From Algibacillus agarilyticus (GTDB lineage Bacteria; Pseudomonadota; Gammaproteobacteria; Enterobacterales; Alteromonadaceae): 64,000 nucleotides of DNA. Shown piece by piece: positions 41,152 to 49,595 of this stretch (position 1 is the first letter of the stretch; each line of letters begins with the position of its first letter). A program made the translations under genes and the position numbers. The notes beneath the pieces were generated by a model. The model was not told the origin of the DNA and did no database searches. It saw nothing but the letters and a program-made list of their open reading frames with translations. The stretch lies in NCBI RefSeq assembly GCF_003286125.1, contig NZ_QMED01000001.1:124001-188000 (forward strand). Direction: 5' to 3'.

Positions 41152-41928
41152 ATGCAACTAAATTATACAGACAAAGGAACAGGCCCCGTACTTGTTCTTA
41201 TTCACGGACTCCTCGGCAGCCTCGATAATTTAAACATGGTTGCGCGCTCGTTTAATAAACAATTTCGCACGATTTCTGTCGATTTACGTAACCACGGTAG
41301 CTCAGCGCATTTAAATCCAATGGACTACCCAACACTCGCGCAAGATGTATTTGAAACACTTGATGCATTAGCAATCGATGATTTTACCGTTTTAGGGCAC
41401 TCGATGGGTGGCAAAGTTGCAATGCAAATGGCTTTACAAAGCCCTGCGCGAATTGAACGCTTAATCGTCGCAGATATAGCTCCTATCACTTACCCTGAGC
41501 GCCATCAACAAATATTTAATGGCTTAAATGCCATTAATCTCAGCACAATAAAAAATCGCACTGACGCAGATATCACGCTTGCAAAGCACGTAACAGAGCC
41601 AGGTGTACGACAATTTTTATTGCGTAATTTAGTTAAAGAGCCTAATGGCTTTAACTGGAAAATGTCTTTAAATAATATAATGGCGGGTTATCAAGATGTA
41701 ATCGGCTTTCCGACCCTGCAAACCCAATACACTAAACCCACCTTATTTATTAAAGGCGGCGCATCTGAATATATAACACGTGAGCATCAAACGGCTACAT
41801 TAGCGTTATTTCCAAGTGCCACAGCAAAAGTAATTCAAGGTGCCGGTCACTGGTTACATGCCGAAAAAACAGTAATATTTAATAAGATAGTCCATGATTT
41901 TCTATCGAACACAACCGAGCAAGGCTAA
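41152..41928 (+). CDS. ybfF: Alpha/beta hydrolase YbfF
   Basis: 258 residues. Oxyanion loop HGLLGSLDNL near 18, nucleophile elbow LGHSMGGKV near 82 and His in GAGHWLHAEK near 237 give a complete Ser-His triad. YbfF-type esterases hydrolyse short and medium acyl-CoA or esters. First gene of ybfF-DUF2788-fldA. Confidence 0.92.
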   Translation: MQLNYTDKGTGPVLVLIHGLLGSLDNLNMVARSFNKQFRTISVDLRNHGSSAHLNPMDYPTLAQDVFETLDALAIDDFTVLGHSMGGKVAMQMALQSPARIERLIVADIAPITYPERHQQIFNGLNAINLSTIKNRTDADITLAKHVTEPGVRQFLLRNLVKEPNGFNWKMSLNNIMAGYQDVIGFPTLQTQYTKPTLFIKGGASEYITREHQTATLALFPSATAKVIQGAGHWLHAEKTVIFNKIVHDFLSNTTEQG

Positions 41929-41985
41929 CTCTTATTGTACGCTTGTGTTAAAATGCGCTCTTATATTCAGCATTAGCAATCAGTT

Positions 41986-42186
41986 ATGACATTTGAGCAA
42001 TTTGAATCACTCGGATTCTATCTTGGTATTTCAGCCCTTTTTCTGTTTATCTTTTTAGCAATAAAAGATGTATTAGACCAAGGTGAAGTGCCGTTAGTAG
42101 GTAAAATAGCTGTTTGGTTGGTGCTATTTTTAGGTTGTTTTGGCTTTTTGGTCAAAGGCATAATACAAGTATTTTTTGATTCATAG
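41986..42186 (+). CDS. DUF2788 family small membrane protein
   Basis: 66 residues with two TM helices (FYLGISALFLFIFLAI and IAVWLVLFLGCFGFLV) joined by a polar loop VLDQGEVPLVGK. The family is recurrent just before fldA in gammaproteobacteria; role unknown. Fifteen bases separate it from fldA. Confidence 0.85.
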   Translation: MTFEQFESLGFYLGISALFLFIFLAIKDVLDQGEVPLVGKIAVWLVLFLGCFGFLVKGIIQVFFDS

Positions 42187-42200
42187 CGAGACACGACACT

Positions 42201-42725
42201 ATGTCAGTTATAGGCTGTTTTTTTGGTAGCGATACCGGCAATACAGAAGCCATTGCCAAAATGCTTCAAAAAGAAATAGGTAAAGATTTAGTTGATGTTT
42301 ATGACATCGCTAAAGTAAATAAAGAACAAATAGCAGAATACGATTTTATTTTATTCGGTATTCCAACTTGGTATTACGGTGAAGCTCAATGTGACTGGGA
42401 TGACTTTTTTCCCGATCTTGAAGAGTTAGATTTCACCGATAAGCTTGTGGCTATTTTTGGTTGTGGCGATCAAGAAGATTACGCAGAGTATTTTCTCGAT
42501 GCGATGGGCATGATCCGTGACATTGTTGAAACTAAAGGCGCGATTGTTGTTGGTCATACTTCAACTGATGGCTACGAATTTGAAGCATCAAAGGCCTTAG
42601 TAGATGACAATACGTTTGTTGGCTTAGGCATAGATGAAGATCGTCAGCCCGAATTAACCGATCAACGTGTTAAAGCGTGGTGTAAGCAACTTCGTGAAGA
42701 AATGTGTTTAGACGAGTTAGCTTAA
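42201..42725 (+). CDS. fldA: Flavodoxin FldA
   Basis: 174 residues, long-chain flavodoxin. FMN phosphate loop GSDTGNTEAIAK near 9-20, GIPTWYYGEAQCDWDDF near 53-69 and FGCGDQEDYAEYF near 88-100 form the flavin site. Low-potential electron carrier for biosynthetic and radical SAM enzymes. Ends at a strong terminator, so the fur gene that often follows is not linked here. Confidence 0.96.
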   Translation: MSVIGCFFGSDTGNTEAIAKMLQKEIGKDLVDVYDIAKVNKEQIAEYDFILFGIPTWYYGEAQCDWDDFFPDLEELDFTDKLVAIFGCGDQEDYAEYFLDAMGMIRDIVETKGAIVVGHTSTDGYEFEASKALVDDNTFVGLGIDEDRQPELTDQRVKAWCKQLREEMCLDELA

Positions 42726-42742
42726 TAATTAAATCAAGTCGA

Positions 42743-42772
42743 TTAAAAAAGGGATTAACATCCCTTTTTTTG
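42743..42772 (+). terminator. Terminator of fldA
   Basis: Stem AAAGGGAT / ATCCCTTT around TAAC followed by TTTTTG, 20 bases past the stop. Confidence 0.93.
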
Positions 42773-42833
42773 TGCCTGCCATTTATACCACTAACCATAA
42801 ATAGTCGCGCTCAGCTGTTCAATAATATTAAAT

Positions 42834-43099
42834 AATACCAATCCGTAATAATAAGTGCCCACTCAGCGAGCGTTTAAATGCGCTTAATCAAGGCGCTTGA
42901 ATGAAAGAATAGTGGTGCTCTTTTGAGTTCGAGCAACACAGAGTAAGCGCATTTAAAATTCGCCTGAAAGGAATGCCCCAGCGGCTTTTGACCTGCGTTA
43001 TCGGTATTTGAAAGGGAACAACCATTCCTGTACACCGACGCCTTGTTCAAAAACCGCTGGATGCATTCTGAGAGATCACTTATTTATATGGATTGGTAT
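42834..43099. mobile_element. MITE-like element, copy 2 (266 bp), inverted relative to copy 1
   Basis: Ends AATACCAATCC and GGATTGGTAT. Aligns to the reverse complement of 13260-13459 along both flanks (for instance TTATCGGTATTTGAAAGGG and CCGCTGGATGCATTCTGAG are shared). It carries about 67 extra bases near 42897-42963 that copy 1 lacks and that repeat GCGCATTTAAA from the left arm. No coding frame. It fills most of the 435-bp gap between fldA and pepB. Confidence 0.88.
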
Positions 43100-43160
43100 A
43101 AAATATCGACTTATTCTAATCTCATGCTATGTTCAACAAAATTACTTTTAGGTTTAATCA

Positions 43161-44459
43161 ATGTCTGACTTCACTCACATTCAACTAACTAAAACATCAA
43201 TAGCCACAGGCTGGCAAGCAAACAATCGCGAACAATTTATTGCCGACAATGTTTATATCGTCATTAATAACGACCCAATAAATTTATTGCGTGAAATTCA
43301 ACAATCCGCTCGTAAACTAGAAAATTTAGGCATTGAACACGCTTGTTTAGTCGGTGAATTATGGGACGAAGCTAGCCAATGGGCTTTTGCTATGGGTTTT
43401 ACCTGTGTTAATAAACTAACTAACATCACATTTACAGGTTCAGATGCTTTAATTGATAAATTAGAAAAAAAATTAGTCACTTATGCTTGGAGTCGTGATT
43501 TAACCAACCAAACACCCGCTCAACTCTACCCTGAAAAGCTGGCACAGCTAACCGTTGATTATATTACCCGTTTAGCACCTGATTTTATTAGCACTAAATT
43601 AATATCGGGTGAAGATCTAATCACCGCAGGCTGGACTGGCATTTATAATGTAGGTAAAGGCAGTGTCAACCCGCCTTGCTTGCTCGAGCTTGACTATAAT
43701 CCAAGCCAAAACGAGACGGCCCCAATACAAGCTTGTTTAGTCGGTAAAGGGATCACCTTCGATAGCGGTGGTTACAGTATGAAATCAGGCCCTGGCATGT
43801 TTAGCATGAAATGTGACATGGGTGGTGCCGCTGTCGTAGCTGGCGCTTTAGCGTTGGCAATACAACAAGGGCTGTCACAACGCGTTAAGTTATTCCTGTG
43901 CTGTGCAGAAAACATGGTCAGTCACAACGCCTTTAAACTCGGCGATATATTAACTTATAAAAATGGAGTTACCGTTGAAATATCAAATACCGATGCCGAA
44001 GGCCGCCTTGTTTTAGCCGATGGTTTAATGGCGGCATCAGAAACTAATGCCCCTTTAATTATTGATGCAGCCACACTCACAGGCGCATCTAAAGTCGCCA
44101 CGGGTGGCGAATACACAGCACTTTTTAGTTTAGATGATTCACTCGTACATAAAGCACAAACACTTGCAGCACAAGTTAACGAGCCAATTTGGCCTTTACC
44201 GCTAGCTAAATGGCATCAAGATAATTGCCCATCCGCATTTGCCGATACAACTAATAGCAACATAAAAAATGGGGGTTTAGGTGGCGCGAGTAATGCAGCT
44301 GGCTTTTTATCTCGCTTTGTAACCAATGAAAAAGGCTGGTTGCATTTTGATTTATCAGCGGCTTATCATGCAAGTCAAACACCTAGCTGGGCAGAAGGCG
44401 CAACAGGTCAATCTATTGCCTTAATAGCTGAATTAATCTCTGCAAAAAATAGAGTCTAA
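43161..44459 (+). CDS. pepB: Peptidase B-like leucyl aminopeptidase (M17)
   Basis: 432 residues, close to PepB in length. Catalytic C-terminal half: VGKGITFDSGGYSMK near 193 gives the Lys and Asp metal ligands, KCDMGGAAVVAG near 215, and NTDAEGRLVLADGL near 276 holds the Asp, Glu and Arg of the M17 active site. Cleaves N-terminal residues from peptides in the cytoplasm. Single gene after the MITE-like copy. Confidence 0.93.
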   Translation: MSDFTHIQLTKTSIATGWQANNREQFIADNVYIVINNDPINLLREIQQSARKLENLGIEHACLVGELWDEASQWAFAMGFTCVNKLTNITFTGSDALIDKLEKKLVTYAWSRDLTNQTPAQLYPEKLAQLTVDYITRLAPDFISTKLISGEDLITAGWTGIYNVGKGSVNPPCLLELDYNPSQNETAPIQACLVGKGITFDSGGYSMKSGPGMFSMKCDMGGAAVVAGALALAIQQGLSQRVKLFLCCAENMVSHNAFKLGDILTYKNGVTVEISNTDAEGRLVLADGLMAASETNAPLIIDAATLTGASKVATGGEYTALFSLDDSLVHKAQTLAAQVNEPIWPLPLAKWHQDNCPSAFADTTNSNIKNGGLGGASNAAGFLSRFVTNEKGWLHFDLSAAYHASQTPSWAEGATGQSIALIAELISAKNRV

Positions 44460-44519
44460 ATTAGGCTAGTGATACTTCTATTCTCTTTAAAGTTATATGT
44501 TTAAAGTGGTTTTCAGATA

Positions 44520-44547
44520 ATAGTCGCCTACGACGGTGGGCGACTAT
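44520..44547. terminator. Hairpin across the end of the DMT transporter gene
   Basis: ATAGTCGCC (44520-44528) and GGCGACTAT (44539-44547) form a 9-bp stem spanning the transporter's TAG stop. It lies between convergent genes and may end the pepB transcript, but no T-run follows. Confidence 0.45.
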
Positions 44548-45448
44548 GAATCACTAATGCAACACCACTGAGTAATAAAAAAGAAGAAAGCGAAATCAAC
44601 CAGGTTAAATCTTCATCTAACCAAATAATAGCGGCTATGGCGGCTAATACGGGTACAGTTAATTGCACTGAAGCCGCATATGTCGATTTTAAATGAGGAA
44701 CAACGGCATACCATAAAGCATAACCCGCACCCGATGCCAATGCGCCCGACAATATCGCATAAACAAGACCGACTTGGTTAAATTTCATCTGCGAATACAA
44801 CAAAATCGATAATACTAAAGTAAACGGTAGCGCATACAAAAAATTGTTTGCGCTCACACGAATTGGCTCTGTTACTCCTTTAGCCTGAATACTATAAAGA
44901 GCCCACGCGATCCCGGCTATTAGCATTAAAAGCGCAGATAAAGTATCAATATCATTGATATCCGTTGTTAGTAATTGCGGTAAAAACAACATCACTAATC
45001 CGATGATGGCGGTAAAAAAACCGACTTTTTGTTTAAGCCCAAGTAACTCACCTTGCATGATCCCATGTGTTACCATCACAACTTGTACCACACCAAATAA
45101 AATAAGCGCGCCAATGGCAGTCGGTAATTCAATATAAGCAAAAGAAAATGCAGCCGCGTAAGTAAATAAAGCAAACGCAGATAACCAGCGGGTATGATTA
45201 AACTGTGGTTTGTTGTGACTATCGCTTTTACTTTTAAGTGAAAGCGTTAAATCTTTATTTCTCCTCAATAAGCAATCAATAATGGCACGGTATTGTAAAA
45301 TACCCCATAACATGACGGTACCCGATAATAGGCGAATAGCCGTAAAAGAAGCAGCATCAATATGCTCCCCCGCTAAAGCTAAACGACAAAATAGTGAATT
45401 AGCGGCAAAAGCAGCCATGGCTATAAAAGTCAGTATAATTAACGTCAA
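44528..45448 (-). CDS. DMT-superfamily permease (EamA)
   Basis: 306 residues with ten TM helices in two EamA repeats (about 1-150 and 160-300), each ending in a ...LPTAIGALILFGVV or LTVPVLAAIAAIIWLDE type pattern. Such proteins export or import metabolites. Substrate unknown. A 25-residue polar stretch (LRRNKDLTLSLKSKSDSHNK) between helices 2 and 3 is unusual. Its start lies 11 bases after the SDR stop, so the two genes are probably co-transcribed. Confidence 0.88.
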   Translation of the reverse strand: MTLIILTFIAMAAFAANSLFCRLALAGEHIDAASFTAIRLLSGTVMLWGILQYRAIIDCLLRRNKDLTLSLKSKSDSHNKPQFNHTRWLSAFALFTYAAAFSFAYIELPTAIGALILFGVVQVVMVTHGIMQGELLGLKQKVGFFTAIIGLVMLFLPQLLTTDINDIDTLSALLMLIAGIAWALYSIQAKGVTEPIRVSANNFLYALPFTLVLSILLYSQMKFNQVGLVYAILSGALASGAGYALWYAVVPHLKSTYAASVQLTVPVLAAIAAIIWLDEDLTWLISLSSFLLLSGVALVIHSRPPS

Positions 45449-45459
45449 AACAAAGTGAT

Positions 45460-46152
45460 TTAAAAGTTAGATTCAGATTGAGGGCGCAGCACCAATTCAT
45501 GAAAATGCACATTGTCCGGTGTCTCAATCATATTAATGATCGCACTAGCAACATCATTCGCCGATAAATATTGCGGTCTTTCTGCCGGTCTAAACTCAGT
45601 ATTCACACCACCAGGGTAAACAGACAATAATTTGATATTATCTTCACGTAATTCTTTTCGCATCACTTTTGTATAAGCATCAAGAGCCGCTTTAGAAGCC
45701 GTGTATGCGGCTATTCCTTCATTAGAATATAAACAAACAGTCGATAATACATTGACAATGCAACCAGCTGATTTTGTTTGCATATAAGGTACTTGTGCTT
45801 GCATAAAGCGAATAGGTGCATAGCAATTTACATTCATCTGCCAAGCCAGCGTGTCAATCGGAACGTCTTTAGCTTGCTCACGGCTGTTATTCAAACCAAC
45901 AGAGTTAATTAATATGTCGACGGGTCGATTTTCATTAGCTTTAGTTACAAAATCGGCTACAGCTTCAGCATCACTTACGCAAAAATGTGCAGATAAGTTA
46001 ACTTGTTCCACAGGGAGACTAGCAAGCGTTGTTTGTAGTTTATCAGGCTGACGCCCACATAAACTAAGTGTATAACCTTTATGAGCTAATAAAACAGCAA
46101 GAGAGCGGCCAATGCCTGATGAAGCCCCATTAATAAGAATGTGTTTATTCAT
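45460..46152 (-). CDS. Short-chain dehydrogenase/reductase
   Basis: 230 residues, classical SDR. NAD(P) site INGASSGIGRSLAVLLA near 7-23, catalytic Ser in VLSTVC and YTASK near 154. Substrate not predictable. Upstream partner of the DMT transporter gene and downstream of flrA by 189 bp. Confidence 0.9.
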   Translation of the reverse strand: MNKHILINGASSGIGRSLAVLLAHKGYTLSLCGRQPDKLQTTLASLPVEQVNLSAHFCVSDAEAVADFVTKANENRPVDILINSVGLNNSREQAKDVPIDTLAWQMNVNCYAPIRFMQAQVPYMQTKSAGCIVNVLSTVCLYSNEGIAAYTASKAALDAYTKVMRKELREDNIKLLSVYPGGVNTEFRPAERPQYLSANDVASAIINMIETPDNVHFHELVLRPQSESNF

Positions 46153-46341
46153 ACCATCTTTAACTTTTAATTAATTTAAGTATGAATATACAGGTTTATA
46201 CAATGAGATAAAGTGAATTTTAATAGTACAAACAGGGTAATTAAACGGATGAAAATGTTACCTTCAAATTAACAGCGTTAACTTTGAGTTGTGAAAAGGT
46301 ATATCTGAGCAAAGCGTCAATATGAACAAACGTATTGTGTA

Positions 46342-47775
46342 TTAGTTAATTCCATATTTTTTCATTTTTTCGACTAACGTAGTCCGTCGTATCCCTAATA
46401 CTTCTGCCGCTCTCGCAACAACACCAGAGTGCATGACTAAAGCTTGGTTAATTAACGAAACCTCTAATTCGGCTAAATACTCTTTTAAGTTAATGCCCTC
46501 TTCAGGTAAAAAAGCCAGTAATTCTGCAGATGGCGGTGCATCGTTTTCCGGTTCATCACTTGCACTAAATAAATCATTCAACGCTTGACGTTCTAATAAC
46601 TCATCAGGATATTCAGGCTCAAAAGATTGAATCTCAATGTGCTGGTATTTTTTAGGTAACTCAGCAACATCAACCATTTGATTTGGATACAAAATAGTCA
46701 TCCGTTCAACGAGATTAGATAATTCACGCACGTTACCAGCCCATTTATGTTCCATCAATGATTGCAAAGCTCGCTCTGTAAACTTAACGGTCTCTGCACC
46801 CTGTTCGGCAACCCGTTTGGTTAACTCATTTAATAATTGCGGTATATCTTCTCGTCTTTCTCGAAGTGAAGGGGTTTCAATAGGAAATACATTGAGTCGG
46901 TAAAATAAATCTTCTCTAAATTTACCATCCGATACCATCGTTTCTAAATTTCTATGGGTCGCCGCAATAACACGAACATCGGCTTTAATAGACTTACCCG
47001 AACCAACCCGTTCGAATAAACGCTCTTGCAATACACGTAATAATTTAACTTGCATCTGCAAAGGCATATCGCCAATTTCATCTAAAAATAGCGTGCCATT
47101 TTGCGCCATTTCAAAACGCCCTTTACGACTATTTATCGCTCCGGTGAACGCCCCTTTTTCATGACCAAACAGCTCACTTTCGAGCAGCTCAGGTGGAATA
47201 GCTCCACAGTTAACCGGTACAAAGGGTCCTTTTTTACGGTTAGACAGTCGATGTAAACTTTGCGCAACAACCTCTTTACCAGTACCAGATTCACCTAAAA
47301 CCAAAACATTGGCTTCAGTTGGGGCGACTTGCTCTATCATGCGTCTAACTTGCTGCATCTCAGATGATGTGCCCACTAAGGTTTGTAATAGATCTTTTGC
47401 TGTTTTGACAACTTGGTTGGGTTTTTGACGTAGATAGGCTTCACAATGCGCAAGAAGTTGAGTGAATTCAGGATAATTAATATCATTAGCAATAACACCA
47501 ATCACGTTGGCGATAACATTTAGATCAGATAATTTATGATTAACAATAAAGGGCAAATCAGGTGTGGCAGAAATTAAACACTTATAAGAATCAAAAGATG
47601 AAGCATCTCCACCCAACAGCACACACTTCCACTGTTTTTGATCAACTAAATACGTTGTTGCATCATCGATACCAACAACATCATAATCTTCATTAATAAA
47701 CTGTAATATAGATTTTAATGTTTCAAAGTGACCGTCTTGCGTGTCGACCACTAAGATCCGTTTAGCATTGTTCAT
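46342..47775 (-). CDS. flrA: Flagellar sigma-54 master regulator FlrA/FleQ
   Basis: 477 residues: FleQ-type receiver-like domain (about 1-120, no phospho-Asp triad evident), AAA+ domain with Walker [15 protein letters not shown] loop ([13 protein letters not shown] near 210) and Walker B LFLDEIGD, then a Fis-type HTH ([21 protein letters not shown]). GAFTGA contacts sigma-54. In Vibrio it starts the polar flagellar cascade and is antagonised by c-di-GMP. It directly follows the flagellin gene, but flrB, flrC and fliE, its usual neighbours downstream, are missing. Confidence 0.95.
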   Translation of the reverse strand: MNNAKRILVVDTQDGHFETLKSILQFINEDYDVVGIDDATTYLVDQKQWKCVLLGGDASSFDSYKCLISATPDLPFIVNHKLSDLNVIANVIGVIANDINYPEFTQLLAHCEAYLRQKPNQVVKTAKDLLQTLVGTSSEMQQVRRMIEQVAPTEANVLVLGESGTGKEVVAQSLHRLSNRKKGPFVPVNCGAIPPELLESELFGHEKGAFTGAINSRKGRFEMAQNGTLFLDEIGDMPLQMQVKLLRVLQERLFERVGSGKSIKADVRVIAATHRNLETMVSDGKFREDLFYRLNVFPIETPSLRERREDIPQLLNELTKRVAEQGAETVKFTERALQSLMEHKWAGNVRELSNLVERMTILYPNQMVDVAELPKKYQHIEIQSFEPEYPDELLERQALNDLFSASDEPENDAPPSAELLAFLPEEGINLKEYLAELEVSLINQALVMHSGVVARAAEVLGIRRTTLVEKMKKYGIN

Positions 47776-47821
47776 GTAAGTGTCAATTTATTGCTATTTA
47801 AAAAATATAATAGCGTATTTT

Positions 47822-47855
47822 TTGACGATATAAAGTTTTATTGACGAATAAAGTT
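47822..47855. promoter_or_regulatory. Direct repeat upstream of flrA, candidate operator
   Basis: TTGACGATATAAAGTTT (47822-47838) recurs as TTGACGAATAAAGTT (47841-47855), start to start 19 bases or nearly two helical turns, 47-80 bases before the flrA ATG. The arrangement suits a dimeric regulator or nested promoters. No factor can be named. Confidence 0.4.
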
Positions 47856-47883
47856 CATACTGTCAAAAATATAACGCTCAATA

Positions 47884-47914
47884 CAAAAAAACCTGCTCAA
47901 AAGCAGGTTTTTAA
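47884..47914 (-). terminator. Terminator of the flagellin gene
   Basis: Stem AAACCTGCT / AGCAGGTTT with the loop CAAA, followed on the minus strand by TTTTTTTG; 18 bases past the flagellin stop. It separates flagellin from flrA. Confidence 0.92.
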
Positions 47915-47931
47915 CAAAACGATTAAATATT

Positions 47932-48744
47932 TTATTGCAGTAGGCTAACCACTGAACTTTCTTGTTGCCTGGCTTGAGAAGCAACAGCCGTTGCAGCTTG
48001 CCCTCGAATACTATCCGCTGCATTTTCTGAGGCAACTTGCGCATAATCGGTATCTTGAATTCGACTACGAGCCGCTTGAACATTTTCATTAGTCGTAGCT
48101 AAATTGTTAATAGCCGATTCAAATGCATTTTGCGCCGCACCCAAGTCACCCCGCTGTGCACTCACAAACTCACTCAAACCATCAAGCGCTTCAATTGCGC
48201 CAGCAATTCCACCGCCACTGGTATTCGTAACATCAATATCACTAATACCTAACTCAGCATATTTCTGAGTAAAATCAGCCGTGCCAATCGATTGCGTTTG
48301 ACCCGCTTCAGAGCCCATCTGAAAACTAAATTCACCTCCACCACTAAATAATGATTGGCCAGCAAATTCGGTATTCTCAATCGTTGATTGAATGTTCTGT
48401 TGAAGCTGCGATATTTCAGATTGGATCGCATCACGATCGCTGGCTGAATAAATACCACTACCTGATTGCAATGCAAGCTCACGGATCCGCTGTGTATCTT
48501 GAGTTATACCCTCAAGCGCACCATCAGCCGTTTGTGCCAGCGAAACGCCATCATAACCATTACGTATAGATTGTTGATAGGCGCTCGAATCTGCCGTTAA
48601 GCGATCAATGATTTGTTGAGCCGCAGCGCCATCAGCCGCTTTATTTACTTTTTTGCCTGATGCTAGCTTTTCTAGATTGTCTTCCTGCTTCTTATGGATT
48701 TGATCTAAAAAGCTACCACCTGAAGTTACACTTCCAAAATTCAT
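47932..48744 (-). CDS. Short divergent flagellin
   Basis: 270 residues. The N-terminal helix region LEKLASGKKVNKAADGAAAQ near 23-42 and the C-terminal helix ending in QARQQESSVVSLLQ are flagellin D0/D1 marks. The usual first residues (MALxVNTNxxSLxAQ) are replaced by MNFGSVTSGGSFLDQIHKKQ. The central variable part is short and rich in Gly, Ser and Thr (TNTSGGGIAGA), which could offer O-glycosylation sites. A sigma-70-like promoter lies upstream and a strong terminator downstream. It is either a minor filament protein or the only flagellin at this locus; fliD, fliS and flaG are absent. Confidence 0.88.
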   Translation of the reverse strand: MNFGSVTSGGSFLDQIHKKQEDNLEKLASGKKVNKAADGAAAQQIIDRLTADSSAYQQSIRNGYDGVSLAQTADGALEGITQDTQRIRELALQSGSGIYSASDRDAIQSEISQLQQNIQSTIENTEFAGQSLFSGGGEFSFQMGSEAGQTQSIGTADFTQKYAELGISDIDVTNTSGGGIAGAIEALDGLSEFVSAQRGDLGAAQNAFESAINNLATTNENVQAARSRIQDTDYAQVASENAADSIRGQAATAVASQARQQESSVVSLLQ

Positions 48745-48777
48745 TACCTACTACCCCTAGCATGTGTAATTAAATTA

Positions 48778-48805
48778 AGTATAGTCTTTTGAAAATATAG
48801 GTCAA
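48778..48805 (-). promoter_or_regulatory. Sigma-70-like promoter of the flagellin gene
   Basis: On the minus strand TTGACC, 16 bases, TATACT, about 35 bases before the ATG. No sigma-28 (TAAA-N15-GCCGATAA) or sigma-54 (TGGCAC-N5-TTGC) pattern was seen in the 114-bp leader. RBS AGGGG precedes the ATG. Confidence 0.6.
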
Positions 48806-48858
48806 TAATTAAACAGGTTCGGGTATTAGTATATTTAGCTATATATGAATAAACTTAA

Positions 48859-49593
48859 CTACAAAAAATGATATTTAGCATTTAAATTGACACTATCAAC
48901 TAAAGCTTGGTTGTAAGACTGCATATTACCAATGTCTCGTAAATAACCATCTGTTGGCCAAACTTTTATATGGTTTAATAACTGGGGTATAACATCTAAA
49001 CTTATATCGGGTGTTTTGATATTTAGCGCATAAAAATATTTAAACTGTGCTTGTGAAAATATATAAACCGCCCCATTGGCTAAATTACCCGGCGGGTTTT
49101 CTACTTTTTCATGAAAGGCTAATAAGTTATTTTGCTTATCAACTTCTAATATTCCACACGTTTGGGGTGTCTCGGTTTCAAACCCCATCATGGTTAAGCC
49201 TTGAGCGTTATTGGTGTAATGAAATTGAAAAAAAGCATTCCAATCGCACAAACATAAATTGTCTGCATGGGCGATTAAACAATCCTCATCAATCTTAAAT
49301 TTATGAATAATGGCTTTTACACTACCCGCCGTACCCAGCAAGCAAGGTTCGTTAAATAAGGTGATATTAGAATATAATGGGTGCTCTTTTAAAGTATTAA
49401 CAACTTGTTCTGCAAAATAATGCGTGTTGATATAAAAACGGCTAACACCCGCTAAATGCAACTGCTCTAACCAAATAAATAAAAGCGGCTTTTCATCAAT
49501 AGGCACTAAACATTTAGGAATATCATTTGTGATAGGGCGAAGCCGAGTGCCAAGCCCGGCAGCCAAAAGAATGGCTTTTTTTATTTTTGCCAA
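48859..49593 (-). CDS. Sugar-1-phosphate nucleotidyltransferase (RmlA/HddC type)
   Basis: 244 residues, one NTP_transferase domain. The signature LAAGLGTRLRPITNDIPKCLVPI near 9-31 (shown in part as GLGTRLRPITNDIPKCL) binds the NTP and Mg2+. It joins a nucleoside monophosphate to a sugar 1-phosphate. The base cannot be read; HddC, RfbF and RmlA are all candidates. Start is TTG at 49593, with AAGG inside the tail of the upstream gene, so translation is coupled. Last gene of the glycan run, 114 bp before flagellin. Confidence 0.85.
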   Translation of the reverse strand: MAKIKKAILLAAGLGTRLRPITNDIPKCLVPIDEKPLLFIWLEQLHLAGVSRFYINTHYFAEQVVNTLKEHPLYSNITLFNEPCLLGTAGSVKAIIHKFKIDEDCLIAHADNLCLCDWNAFFQFHYTNNAQGLTMMGFETETPQTCGILEVDKQNNLLAFHEKVENPPGNLANGAVYIFSQAQFKYFYALNIKTPDISLDVIPQLLNHIKVWPTDGYLRDIGNMQSYNQALVDSVNLNAKYHFL

Positions 49594-49595
49594 CG

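Noticed and set aside
41986-42186. A displaced nqrM gene
   Set aside because: The protein matches the DUF2788 layout beside fldA and has none of the Cys residues of NqrM.
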